This document shows positions 14,576 through 22,165 of a DNA stretch of 25,400 nt, piece after piece. The stretch is from positions 1-25,400 of the forward strand of contig CAJUDT010000026.1 of the NCBI GenBank assembly GCA_910585415.1, read 5' to 3'. The position numbers and the translations under genes were made by a program. How positions within the stretch are numbered: position 1 is the stretch's first letter; each line of letters opens with the position of its first letter. Source of the stretch: an uncultured Flavonifractor sp. (GTDB lineage Bacteria; Bacillota; Clostridia; Oscillospirales; Oscillospiraceae). A model generated the notes under the pieces. It saw only the letters and a program-made list of their open reading frames with translations, was not told the origin of the DNA and did no database searches.

Positions 14576-15427
14576 TTACTTCTTGCTGTAATCGAAGAAG
14601 CCGATACCGGTCTTGCGGCCCAGCTTGCCGGCGCGGACCATCTTGCGCAGCAGCAGGGAGGGGCGGTACTTCAAATCGCCGGTCTCGTTGAAAATGGTCT
14701 CCATGATGGCCAGACATACGTCCAGGCCGATCAGGTCGCCCAGGGCCAGGGGGCCCATGGGGTGGTTGGCGCCCAGCTTCATGGCGGTGTCGATGCCCTC
14801 GGCCGTGGCTACGCCGGTGTAGAGCAGGTCGGCGGCCTCGTTAATCATGGGAATGAGAATCTTGTTGACCACGAAGCCGGGGGCCTCGTTGACCTCTACG
14901 GGCTCCTTGCCAATCTCCACGGACAGGTCGCGGATGGTGTTGTAGGTCTCGTCGGAGGTGTTGGCGCCGCGGATAACCTCCACCAGCTTCATGACGGTGG
15001 CGGGGTTGAAGAAGTGCATCCCGATGAACTTATCGGGGCGCTTGGTGGCGGCGGCGATGGCGGTGATGGAGATGGAAGAGGTGTTGGAGGCCAAAATGGT
15101 CTCGGGCTTGCAGAGCTTATCCAGCTCGGAGAAGATGCTCTTCTTAATCTCCAGGTTCTCGATGGCGGCTTCCACCACCAGGTCGGCGTCGGCAGCGGCG
15201 TTCAGGTCGGTGGTGAAGGTGATCTTGCCCAGCAGAGCAGCCTTACCGGCCTCGTCCATCTTGCCCTTGGACACCAGCTTGTCCAGACCCTTGTTCAGGC
15301 GGGCCTTGGAGGCGTCCAGAATTTCGTCCTTGATGTCGCGGACCACAACGTCCATGCCCTTCTTGGCAAAGACCTGCGCGATGTCAAGGCCCATGGTGCC
15401 GCCGCCGATCACTACAATCTTGTTCAT
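14576..15427 (-). CDS. hbd: 3-hydroxybutyryl-CoA dehydrogenase
   Basis: 283 residues from ATG 15427 (MNKIVVIGGGTMG), the usual length. The frame is open upstream to 15544, but that part has no ribosome site and does not fit the family, while AAAGGGG lies about 9 nt before this ATG. The Rossmann motif GGGTMG is followed 20 residues on by the acidic Asp of VVVRDIKDE, favouring NAD(H). The catalytic region is IGMHFFNPATVMKLVEV (His near 138), and NEAPGFVVNKIL lies in the second half. The enzyme reduces acetoacetyl-CoA to 3-hydroxybutyryl-CoA. Its place between crt and bcd differs from the C. acetobutylicum order, where hbd comes last. Confidence 0.95.
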   Translation of the reverse strand: MNKIVVIGGGTMGLDIAQVFAKKGMDVVVRDIKDEILDASKARLNKGLDKLVSKGKMDEAGKAALLGKITFTTDLNAAADADLVVEAAIENLEIKKSIFSELDKLCKPETILASNTSSISITAIAAATKRPDKFIGMHFFNPATVMKLVEVIRGANTSDETYNTIRDLSVEIGKEPVEVNEAPGFVVNKILIPMINEAADLLYTGVATAEGIDTAMKLGANHPMGPLALGDLIGLDVCLAIMETIFNETGDLKYRPSLLLRKMVRAGKLGRKTGIGFFDYSKK

Positions 15428-15505
15428 GATGACATACCCCTTTTCGTTGTTTTTTATGGAAGTATCCTGTGGGATGATGTGCGCAAAGTTCTTCAGAATC
15501 ATAGC

Positions 15506-15523
15506 CCAGACCTGCTGGTCTGG
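15506..15523 (-). other. intercistronic hairpin, crt-hbd
   Basis: CCAGACC-TGCT-GGTCTGG is a perfect 7-bp stem with a 4-nt loop in the 116-nt gap between crt and hbd. No T tract follows on the minus transcript, so it is more likely a processing or stability element than a terminator. Confidence 0.45.
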
Positions 15524-15543
15524 ATTGGCAATGACGGGAGCCA

Positions 15544-16320
15544 TCAGCGGTTCTGGAAGTGCTTTTCCTTGCGTTTCTCCAGGAACGCGCCCATGCCCTC
15601 GTTCTTGTCCTCGGTGCCGCAGGTGACGCCGAACGCCTCAGCCTCAAGGGCGGAGCCCGTGTAGATGTCAGTCTGCATTCCCTTGCGGATGCAGCGCTTG
15701 GACTCGCAAACGGCAATCTGAGCATTGGCGCAGATGGCCTCGGCCATCTCCAGGGCTTTGGGCATGAGCTCTTCGGGGGGATAGACCTCGCTGACCAGAC
15801 CGATGGCCTTGGCCTCCGCCGCACCGATGGTCTTGGCGGTGAGGATGAGCTCCATGGCCTTGGAGATACCCACGATGCGGGGCAGGCGCTGAGTGCCGCC
15901 GAAGCCGGGGGTAATGCCCAGACCGACCTCGGGCTGGCCGAACTTGGCCTTTTCACTGGCTAGGCGGATGTCGCAGGACATGCACAGCTCACAGCCGCCG
16001 CCCAGAGCGAAGCCATTGACCGCCGCAATGACGGGCTTGCTCATGTTCTCCAGTTTCAGAAACACCTCGCCCCCATGAACGCCGAATCGCTTGCCGTCGA
16101 TGGAGGAGAACTGCTTCATCTCGCCAATGTCGGCCCCGGCCACGAAGGAGCGGCCCGCGCCGGTGAGGATGACCACATAGATCTCCGGGTTGTTTTCCGC
16201 CTGGTCCACGGCGGCGTCCAGGTCGGTGAGGACCTGAGAGTTGAGGGCGTTGAGGGCCTCCTGCCGGTCAATGGTCATGATGCCCACATGCCCCCGCTGT
16301 TCCAGCGTTACAAATGCCAT
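15544..16320 (-). CDS. crt: crotonase (3-hydroxybutyryl-CoA dehydratase)
   Basis: 258 residues, usual for enoyl-CoA hydratase/crotonase. The oxyanion-hole residues lie in AGRSFVAGADIGEM (about 57-70) and FALGGGCELCMSCDIRLA (about 100-118). The two catalytic acids are the Glu of GGCELC (near 109) and the Glu of GQPEVGLGI (near 129). It dehydrates 3-hydroxybutyryl-CoA to crotonyl-CoA, the step between Hbd and Bcd. AGGAGG is 7 nt before the ATG. It is the first gene of the operon, behind a leader of about 165 nt with a terminator-like hairpin and a Rex-like operator. Confidence 0.95.
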   Translation of the reverse strand: MAFVTLEQRGHVGIMTIDRQEALNALNSQVLTDLDAAVDQAENNPEIYVVILTGAGRSFVAGADIGEMKQFSSIDGKRFGVHGGEVFLKLENMSKPVIAAVNGFALGGGCELCMSCDIRLASEKAKFGQPEVGLGITPGFGGTQRLPRIVGISKAMELILTAKTIGAAEAKAIGLVSEVYPPEELMPKALEMAEAICANAQIAVCESKRCIRKGMQTDIYTGSALEAEAFGVTCGTEDKNEGMGAFLEKRKEKHFQNR

Positions 16321-16377
16321 GTTATCTGCCTCCTTGTGTTTGGATGGAAACCGTGCCGTAAAGCTGAAAGCGCAAGT

Positions 16378-16395
16378 TTGTTATTTTTTTAACGG
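16378..16395. promoter_or_regulatory. Rex-like redox operator upstream of crt
   Basis: TTGTTATTTTTTTAACGG matches 11 of the 14 defined bases of the Rex consensus TTGTTAANNNNTTAACAA, missing only position 7 and the last two. It sits 58 nt upstream of the crt ATG, downstream of the promoter. Rex senses NADH/NAD and is known to repress butyrate genes in clostridia. Binding here is inferred. Confidence 0.5.
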
Positions 16396-16406
16396 GGGTT
16401 AGACCG

Positions 16407-16434
16407 AAAAAACGCGCCCGCACAGCGGAGGCGC
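16407..16434 (-). terminator. terminator-like hairpin in the crt leader
   Basis: On the minus transcript GCGCC-TC-CGC-TGT-GCG-GGCGC (8 paired bases, a 2-nt bulge) is followed after one base by TTTTTT. It lies between the promoter and crt. A competing pair, AGACCG (16401-16406) with CGGTCT (16457-16462), spans it, so attenuation or antitermination is conceivable. Confidence 0.5.
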
Positions 16435-16491
16435 TGCATACCCGCGCCGCCGTGTCCGGTCTGCACCCAATCGGGCCCCGCGTTCAGTATG

Positions 16492-16520
16492 AGTATACCT
16501 CATTTTCCTCTGTGGTGCAA
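16492..16520 (-). promoter_or_regulatory. sigma-A promoter of the butyrate operon
   Basis: On the minus strand TTGCAC (-35) and TATACT (-10) are separated by exactly 17 nt. Upstream sequence is A/T-rich. Transcription would begin near 16485, about 165 nt before crt. The rest of the gap to the DUF554 gene (16521-16640) holds only A/T-rich sequence and two small dyads (GATATA/TATATC, GCCGC/GCGGC); I see no gene there. Confidence 0.75.
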
Positions 16521-16640
16521 CCTTTTTTTCTTGGGATTTAGAAGATATTATTCAAAAGCTGGGATAAAATATGGACAAGAAATCGGTGGAATAATGATAT
16601 AGTTTTGTATATCTTTGCCAGGAGCCGCAAAAAGCGGCCA

Positions 16641-17351
16641 TTACCCCCCAAGTCCGGCCAGCCAGCGGGCGAGAGGGAGGTAGAGCAGCGGCAGAAAAAT
16701 GGCGGGCAGCATGTTTCCCACCCGGAGCTTCTCCTTGGGCAGGCCCAGCATGTTGAGGCTGATGCCCACGATGATGGTCCCTCCCACGGCGCTCATTTCC
16801 GTGATGGTTTCCGGCGGGATGCCCTGACCCACCAGACCGAAGATGAGGGTCAGGCCCCCCTGGTAGACCAGAAGGGGGAGGACGGAGCACACCACCCCCA
16901 TGCCCATGGCGGCGGCGAAGGTGATGGAGGTCACCCCGTCGATGACTCCCTTAGAGATGATGATGTCGTAATTTTGGTTCATGCCAGCCTCCATCGCGCC
17001 GTTGATGGCCATAGCCCCCACGCAGAAGAGCACCGAGGCATTGACAAAGCCCTCCACAAAGCGGCTGTTGCTCCCGCCCCCGGCCAGACGGCGGCGGAGG
17101 AGTTCTCCGATACCGTCCATCCGGCCCTCAATGTCGATGGCCTCCCCCAGAAGGGTGCCCACTACCATGCAGAGGATGACGCACAGGGTGTCGTTGGTGC
17201 TGGTCATATTGGTGATGCCGATGCCCAGCACACACAGGCCCAGGGCGGCGGTGAGCCCGGAGGAAAACCGGGCGCTGATACGGTTTTTGAAGAGCAGCCC
17301 CAGGCAGCTGCCCAGCAGAACCAGAACGGCGTTGATGATGGTGGCAATCAT
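16641..17351 (-). CDS. DUF554-family membrane protein
   Basis: 236 residues from ATG 17351, chosen over an upstream start at 17384 because GGGGGT lies 7 nt before it and the family begins with a hydrophobic segment here (MIATIINAVLVLLGSCLGLL). About seven hydrophobic segments follow, with the family-typical GGGSNSRFVEGFVNASVLFC-like turn, an AINGAMEAG stretch, IDGVTSITFAAAMGMGV and ISLNMLGL. DUF554 proteins are inner-membrane proteins, suspected transporters, of unknown substrate. The gene is monocistronic, with a near-consensus promoter at 17400-17428 and the terminator of the preceding operon just upstream. Confidence 0.85.
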   Translation of the reverse strand: MIATIINAVLVLLGSCLGLLFKNRISARFSSGLTAALGLCVLGIGITNMTSTNDTLCVILCMVVGTLLGEAIDIEGRMDGIGELLRRRLAGGGSNSRFVEGFVNASVLFCVGAMAINGAMEAGMNQNYDIIISKGVIDGVTSITFAAAMGMGVVCSVLPLLVYQGGLTLIFGLVGQGIPPETITEMSAVGGTIIVGISLNMLGLPKEKLRVGNMLPAIFLPLLYLPLARWLAGLGG

Positions 17352-17399
17352 ATGCAGACCCCCAGCGGCGCTTTTGCGCGCCAAAGCGTGAATGAGGTT

Positions 17400-17428
17400 A
17401 TCATACCCGCTCCGGCAGAATTTGTCAA
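17400..17428 (-). promoter_or_regulatory. sigma-A promoter of the DUF554 gene
   Basis: On the minus strand a perfect TTGACA, a 17-nt spacer and TATGAT (five of six) make a near-ideal housekeeping promoter, ending 48 nt before the ATG. Confidence 0.85.
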
Positions 17429-17455
17429 TGGTCCTTCCGGCTCCGTCTTTCCGGC

Positions 17456-17497
17456 AAAAAAATTCCCTCCGCCGCCTGGAGGGAGACGGAGAGGGAA
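17456..17497 (-). terminator. intrinsic terminator after the macrodomain gene
   Basis: On the minus strand TTCCCTC pairs with GAGGGAA, with further internal GC pairing, followed at once by seven T. It lies 14 nt after the macrodomain stop and closes the dnaB-to-macrodomain run. Confidence 0.8.
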
Positions 17498-17510
17498 TAG
17501 GATTTAGAGG

Positions 17511-18020
17511 TCACTTTCGGTTCAGAGCCTGCTCGTAGGCCTTCCGCACCGCCGGGCTGAAGCATACAAAGGTCACCCGCTCCACGCAGGAGCCCGCCTC
17601 CAGGCATTGGGCGACGGTCTGGACGGCGATGGGCGCGGCCAGCTCCAGGGGGAAACGGTACACACCCGTGGAGATGGAGGGGAAAGCCACTGATTTGCAC
17701 CCGTGCTCCGCCGCCAGGGCCATGCAGCTCCGATAGCTGGAGGCCAGCAGCTCCGCCTCGCCTGCGGTCCCGCCCCGCCAGATGGGGCCGGGGGTGTGGA
17801 GGATGTAGCGGGCGGGCAGGCGGTACCCCTTGGTGAGCTTGGCCTGTCCCGTCTCGCAGCCGCGTAGGGTGCGGCATTCCTCCAGCAGCTCCGGGCCCGC
17901 CGCCCGGTGGATGGCCCCGTCCACACCGCCGCCCCCCAGCAGGGAGCAGTTGGCGGCGTTGACGATGGCATCCGCCGGAAATTGGGTAATGTCGCCTAAT
18001 ATCGTGTCAATGGTCCACAT
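17511..18020 (-). CDS. macrodomain protein (ADP-ribose / O-acetyl-ADP-ribose hydrolase type)
   Basis: 169 residues, essentially one macrodomain. Key motifs: LGDITQFPADAIVNAANCSL, the GGGGVDGAIHRAAG loop (about 35-48) with the Asn-Ala-Asn and Gly-Gly-Gly-Val-Asp pattern of MacroD/YmdB enzymes, and PSISTGVYRFP for the phosphate-binding loop. Such enzymes remove ADP-ribose from proteins or hydrolyse O-acetyl-ADP-ribose. ATG 18020 has AAAGGAG 7 nt upstream and lies inside the ftsH 3' end (14-nt overlap), so the two are coupled. A longer upstream frame exists but only re-reads ftsH. Confidence 0.88.
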   Translation of the reverse strand: MWTIDTILGDITQFPADAIVNAANCSLLGGGGVDGAIHRAAGPELLEECRTLRGCETGQAKLTKGYRLPARYILHTPGPIWRGGTAGEAELLASSYRSCMALAAEHGCKSVAFPSISTGVYRFPLELAAPIAVQTVAQCLEAGSCVERVTFVCFSPAVRKAYEQALNRK

Positions 18021-19974
18021 GACCGGGCTCCTTTCCCTCCGGGTGGTCCGCTGCCTGGGGAGCGGGCTTCTGCTCCGGTTGTCCAAAGTCCTTGGGGGGC
18101 TTTACCGCGCCGGGGTCGGTGAACACCAGCGCAAAGGTTTCCGCGTCCATGTTCTCGTATTTCAGAAGGTATTCCGCCACAAGCTCCAGCTCCGCCCGGT
18201 GGGCGTTGAGAATTTCCTCGCATCGGGTATAGGCCCCGTCGATGAGGCTCTTCACTTCCTCGTCGATGAGGGCGGCCACCTCTTCCGAGTAATTTTTTGT
18301 CTGAGCCATGCTCCGGCCGATAAACACCTCGTCGTGGCCGGAGTCGAACACCACGTTGCCCACGCGGGGGCTCATGCCGTACCGGGTCACCATGTTTCGG
18401 GCGATGGACGTGGCCTTGCGCAGATCGCTGCCCGCGCCGGTGGAGATGTCCCCCAAAACCAGCTGCTCCGCCGCCCGGCCCCCCAGGCAAACCGAGATAC
18501 GCTCGGTGAGCTCCTTCCGGGACTGGAAGGACACGTCCTCCTTGGGGAGGGAGATGGTCATACCGCCCGCCATTCCCCGGGGAATGATGGTGATTTGATG
18601 GACCGGGTCCTGAGTCTCCAGGCCGTGAATGACGATGGCGTGTCCCGCCTCGTGATAGGCGGTGAGCTTCCGCTCCCGGTCGATGACCGCCTTGCTCTTC
18701 TTCTCCGGTCCGGCGATGACCTTAATCACCGCCGCGTGGAGGTCGGCCATGGTGATAAACCGGGCCTGCTTTCGAGCGGCCAGCAGCGCGGCCTCGTTCA
18801 TGAGGTTCTCCAGGTCCGCTCCGGTGAAGCCTCCGGTGCTCCGGGCCAGCTCGGCCAGGTCTACATCCTCCCCCAGAGGCTTGTTGCGGGAGTGGACCTT
18901 CAAAATGGCCTCCCGGCCCCGGATGTCCGGGTAGCCGACATAGACCTGACGGTCAAAGCGGCCGGGCCGCAGAAGGGCCGGGTCCAGAATGTCCTGACGG
19001 TTGGTAGCGGCCATGACCACCACGCCCTCGTTGTTGCCAAAGCCGTCCATCTCCACCAGGAGCTGATTGAGGGTCTGCTCCCGTTCGTCGTGGCCGCCGC
19101 CCAGGCCCGCGCCCCTCTGCCGGCCCACGGCGTCAATCTCGTCGATGAACACAATGGCCGGGGCGTTGCGCTTGGCCTGGTCGAAGAGGTCCCGGACACG
19201 GGACGCGCCCACGCCCACATAGAGCTCCACAAAGTCGGAGCCGGAAATGGACAGGAAGTGAACCCCCGCCTCCCCAGCCACGGCCTTGGCCAACAGGGTC
19301 TTGCCGGTGCCCGGCGGGCCCACCAGCAGCACGCCCTTGGGAATCCGGGCCCCCAGCTCCAGGAAGCGCTTGGGGTCCTTGAGAAACTCCACAATCTCCT
19401 GAAGCTCTTCCTTTTCCTCCTGGGCCCCGGCCACGTCGGAGAAGGTAACCTTCTTCTGCTCGTCGGCCCCGGTGCGGGTGCGGGCCCGGCCAAAGCGGGC
19501 GCCCCGGTCAATGCCGCCCCCGCCGCTGCCGCTGCCCCCGCCCATGTTCCCGCTCTGACGCAGGAACATGAAATACCACAACAGGCCGAAAACCACCAGA
19601 ATGACCACCCAGGGGATGAACGACATCCAAATGGGGGCCACAAAGCCCTGCGGGTAGTCGTACCCGTGGATGATGCCCCGGCTCTGCTGGTCCACAATCA
19701 GGTCGTTGAAGTCGTTGTAGAACCAGTCGGGGTCGCCCACGTCGTAGGAGACGGAGCCCTGCCCGTTGATGGGGCGGCGGAGCCAGAGGGTAACGGTGTT
19801 GTCCTTCAGCTGGACCTGGGTGACCTGCTCCTGTTCCAGCAGGGTGCGGATTTCTCCATAGGTAATCTGCTCGGGGGCGTCAAAGCCGCCCCGCATGGCA
19901 AATACAGTCATAAACAGGATCACGGCAATCAGCAGGTAAAAGCCTATGTCGCGTATACCTCCACGATAGTTCAA
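18007..19974 (-). CDS. ftsH: ATP-dependent membrane zinc metalloprotease FtsH
   Basis: 655 residues. There are two membrane helices (about 11-27 and 115-137) around a short outer domain, a Gly-rich linker, then the AAA domain with Walker A GPPGTGKT (219-226) and Walker B IVFIDEID (274-281). The protease domain has zinc motif HEAGH (441-445). FtsH degrades membrane and short-lived regulatory proteins. The start is TTG 19974; no ATG is in frame before it, and the AAAGGA site is about 12 nt away, rather far, so initiation may be weak. The last codons overlap the macrodomain gene. The order tilS-hpt-ftsH matches Bacillus. Confidence 0.95.
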   Translation of the reverse strand: MNYRGGIRDIGFYLLIAVILFMTVFAMRGGFDAPEQITYGEIRTLLEQEQVTQVQLKDNTVTLWLRRPINGQGSVSYDVGDPDWFYNDFNDLIVDQQSRGIIHGYDYPQGFVAPIWMSFIPWVVILVVFGLLWYFMFLRQSGNMGGGSGSGGGGIDRGARFGRARTRTGADEQKKVTFSDVAGAQEEKEELQEIVEFLKDPKRFLELGARIPKGVLLVGPPGTGKTLLAKAVAGEAGVHFLSISGSDFVELYVGVGASRVRDLFDQAKRNAPAIVFIDEIDAVGRQRGAGLGGGHDEREQTLNQLLVEMDGFGNNEGVVVMAATNRQDILDPALLRPGRFDRQVYVGYPDIRGREAILKVHSRNKPLGEDVDLAELARSTGGFTGADLENLMNEAALLAARKQARFITMADLHAAVIKVIAGPEKKSKAVIDRERKLTAYHEAGHAIVIHGLETQDPVHQITIIPRGMAGGMTISLPKEDVSFQSRKELTERISVCLGGRAAEQLVLGDISTGAGSDLRKATSIARNMVTRYGMSPRVGNVVFDSGHDEVFIGRSMAQTKNYSEEVAALIDEEVKSLIDGAYTRCEEILNAHRAELELVAEYLLKYENMDAETFALVFTDPGAVKPPKDFGQPEQKPAPQAADHPEGKEPGHVDH

Positions 19975-20043
19975 ACGGTGGACACGTCCTTTCCAGATAG
20001 GGTAACGAAGGGGAAGCTGCGGTACAGCCCCATGGGCTTATGG

Positions 20044-20598
20044 CTATTCTCCCCCGTAGACGGCGGGTTTAAGCACCCCTATGTAAGGCAGGCTGCGGTA
20101 CTGCTCGGCGTAATCCAGGCCGTAGCCCACCACAAAGTGGTCGGGAATGGAGAAGCCGCAGTAGTGCAGCTCCACCGCCTTCGTCCGGCGGGAGGGCTTA
20201 TCCAGCAGGGTACACAGCCGCACCGAGGCCGGCTTCCGGGACTGGAGCAGGGCCAGCAGACAGCTCAGGGTGTTCCCGCTGTCCAAAATGTCCTCCACAA
20301 CCAGCACGTCCCGGCCCTCTATGCTCTCACTCAAATCCTTGACGATGTTCACCTGACCGGAGCTGGCGGTTCCCGCCCCGTAGGAGGACACCGCCATGAA
20401 ATCCACCGTGCAGGGCAGGTTGATCTGCCGCACCAAATCCGCCAGAAACACGAAGGACCCCCGCAGTATGCCCACCAAAAGGGGCTCCTTTCCGGCGTAA
20501 TCCCGGGTGATTTCCGCGCCCAGCTCCGCCACACGGCGGCTCAGTTCTTCCTCCGAGAAGAGGACCCGGTCCAGGTCCTTGTCCAGCACATGCGCCAT
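20044..20598 (-). CDS. hpt: hypoxanthine phosphoribosyltransferase
   Basis: 184 residues from ATG 20598, normal size. The PRPP-binding signature VVEDILDSGNTL is at 100-111. LLVGILRGSFVFLADL (about 40-55) and the flexible-loop region DFMAVSSYG are typical, and VVGYGLDYAEQYRSLPYIGVL near the C-terminus binds the purine. It salvages hypoxanthine and guanine to IMP and GMP. The tilS stop is 2 nt upstream and AAGGAAG lies inside the tilS end, so the pair is co-translated. The same frame stays open far upstream through tilS, but that is antisense-free readthrough of another gene's bases rather than protein. Confidence 0.95.
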   Translation of the reverse strand: MAHVLDKDLDRVLFSEEELSRRVAELGAEITRDYAGKEPLLVGILRGSFVFLADLVRQINLPCTVDFMAVSSYGAGTASSGQVNIVKDLSESIEGRDVLVVEDILDSGNTLSCLLALLQSRKPASVRLCTLLDKPSRRTKAVELHYCGFSIPDHFVVGYGLDYAEQYRSLPYIGVLKPAVYGGE

Positions 20599-20600
20599 GC

Positions 20601-21974
20601 TTACACTTCCTTCTTCCAAAATACCAGCTCCCAGGCGTCCTCCCCCGGCTGGGCCGCGCGGCTGCGGTCGGGGCCGAAGCCCGCCGCCGCCGCCACACCC
20701 CGCCCGTCTGCCAGAAGGGGGAGCAAGTCCCGCTCCCGGCGGGGGATGCGGGCGTCTACAAGGAGCTTTTTTACTGTCTTTGTGCCCCGCCCGGGCAGGG
20801 CCAGGGTGTCCCCGGTCTGCCGGGGCCGCAGAAGGGCTCCGGCCTCCAGGGCGGTTTTGGCCAGATAGACGGCCCCAGGCCGCCGGTCCTCCGGCTTGGG
20901 ACAGAGCACGCCCCGGCAGCGGCACCGCCAGGGGGTTCCCTCTAGGGGCGTTTCCCCCTCCCAGACCAGGGGGACGGGGGAGAAGGGCTCCGGGGCTGGG
21001 GCCTGGGTGGTGATGAGCAGGTCCCCGTAAATTCTCCGGGCCGCCCGCCCATGGGGCAGGGAAATCTCTCCCGAGGGAGAGCCGCTCCGGGCCAGCTCCA
21101 CCAGGGCCCGCAGGTGGGCGGCGGAGCAGTCGGTATTTCCCTGGGCCGTCCGCTCCAGCAGGTGCCGGGCCGCGCGGGGGGCCAGGGCCTCCGGCAGCTT
21201 GGCGATGGCCTCCGCCGGGAGGACCAGACCCGCCTGCGTCCATCTGGCCTGCCCGCAGGCCTCCAGGGCCTGGGCGTTGAGATAGTCGTTGTCCGAGCGC
21301 AGAAAGCCCATGGTCTGGGCGGTGTGCTCGCTGAGACGGGGATTGAGCGCGCGTAAAATGGGAATTACCTGATGCCGCAGGCGGTTGCGGGCATACGCGG
21401 CGTCGGTGTTGGTGCTGTCCTCCACATGGGGTATGCCATGCTCGGTCAGATACGCCTCGATCTCCCGCCGGGAGACGGCCAGCAGGGGCCGGATGAGCTT
21501 CCCCCGCCGGGGCGGAATCCCGGCCAGTCCGTGGAGCCCCGCCCCCCGCACCAGATGGAGCAACAGAGTTTCCAGATTGTCGTCGGCGTTGTGGGCGGTG
21601 GCGATGTGGGTACAGCCCGCTGTCTGGGCCCGTTCCTCCAAAAAGGCGTATCGCAGGGTGCGGGCGGCCTCCTCGATGGTCTGCCCCTCCCGCCGGGCAA
21701 AATCGCCCACATCTCCCCGGCCCACAGTGAGCGGGACCTGCCAGCGGACGCACTGTGCCCGGACGAACTCCTCGTCCCGCTGGGCCTCGTCCCCCCGCAG
21801 GCCGTGATTGAAGTGAGCGGCCTCCACCTGAAAGCCCCCCTCCGGGGCCTCTTGAAGCAGCAGATGGAGCAGGCACATGGAGTCCGCCCCGCCGGAGACG
21901 GCGCACAGCACCCGCGCCCCGGCGGGCAGCAGGTCATATTGGGCCGTCAGGGAGCGGAAGCCCGCCGGACCCAT
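20601..21974 (-). CDS. tilS: tRNA(Ile)-lysidine synthase
   Basis: 457 residues. The N-terminal PP-loop SGGADS (27-32) is the ATP pyrophosphatase motif of TilS, followed by AAHFNHGLRG, ATAHNADDNLETLLLHLVRGAG and RNRLRHQVIPIL. The C-terminal third holds the substrate-binding region (LPGRGTKTVKKLLVDARIP). The enzyme makes lysidine at C34 of tRNA-Ile(CAU), changing its codon from AUG to AUA; it is essential. ATG 21974 overlaps the stop of a 52-residue gene as TGATG. A TTG one codon upstream is also possible. The protein is Ala/Arg/Gly-rich like its neighbours. Confidence 0.94.
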   Translation of the reverse strand: MGPAGFRSLTAQYDLLPAGARVLCAVSGGADSMCLLHLLLQEAPEGGFQVEAAHFNHGLRGDEAQRDEEFVRAQCVRWQVPLTVGRGDVGDFARREGQTIEEAARTLRYAFLEERAQTAGCTHIATAHNADDNLETLLLHLVRGAGLHGLAGIPPRRGKLIRPLLAVSRREIEAYLTEHGIPHVEDSTNTDAAYARNRLRHQVIPILRALNPRLSEHTAQTMGFLRSDNDYLNAQALEACGQARWTQAGLVLPAEAIAKLPEALAPRAARHLLERTAQGNTDCSAAHLRALVELARSGSPSGEISLPHGRAARRIYGDLLITTQAPAPEPFSPVPLVWEGETPLEGTPWRCRCRGVLCPKPEDRRPGAVYLAKTALEAGALLRPRQTGDTLALPGRGTKTVKKLLVDARIPRRERDLLPLLADGRGVAAAAGFGPDRSRAAQPGEDAWELVFWKKEV

Positions 21975-22132
21975 CAATCGGCCCAGTCCTCTTCCTCGTC
22001 CCAGTCCTCGTCGCCGGCGTACCAGGCTTCCTCGGCGGCTTTGCCAAATTTTACATCGACCTCCAGAGTCAGGGCCAGGACGGCGGCAATGAGAAACAGG
22101 ACGGCCAGCAAAATACGGTTTTTCTTCTTCAT
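21974..22132 (-). CDS. small membrane protein with an acidic tail (52 aa)
   Basis: 52 residues from ATG 22132 with a perfect AGGAGG 9 nt upstream. It has a basic start (MKKKNR), one hydrophobic helix (ILLAVLFLIAAVLALTL, about 7-23), then a short region and a strongly acidic Trp-bearing tail (DEDWDEEEDWAD). The TGA overlaps the tilS ATG by one base (TGATG), a translational re-initiation arrangement. A single-pass protein with the acidic tail probably in or outside the membrane face fits a small regulator or partner, possibly of FtsH or of the two membrane proteins upstream. This is speculative. I do not recognise a family. Confidence 0.8.
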   Translation of the reverse strand: MKKKNRILLAVLFLIAAVLALTLEVDVKFGKAAEEAWYAGDEDWDEEEDWAD

Positions 22133-22165
22133 GTGTTCGTTCCTCCTAACAATTTCAACGTTGAT

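Noticed and set aside
15427..15544. An N-terminal extension of hbd
   Set aside because: It would give 322 residues against about 282 for the family, lacks a ribosome site, and covers an intercistronic hairpin.
17830..20868. A 1012-codon open frame on plus, antisense to ftsH, hpt and tilS
   Set aside because: Low-complexity composition and no motif. The genes on minus are unmistakable; the openness comes from codon bias in a high-GC genome.
20044..21906. An apparent tilS-hpt fused frame of 620 codons on minus
   Set aside because: Only the last 184 residues (from ATG 20598) are hpt. The upstream part is Gly/Pro/Arg-rich out-of-frame reading of tilS.
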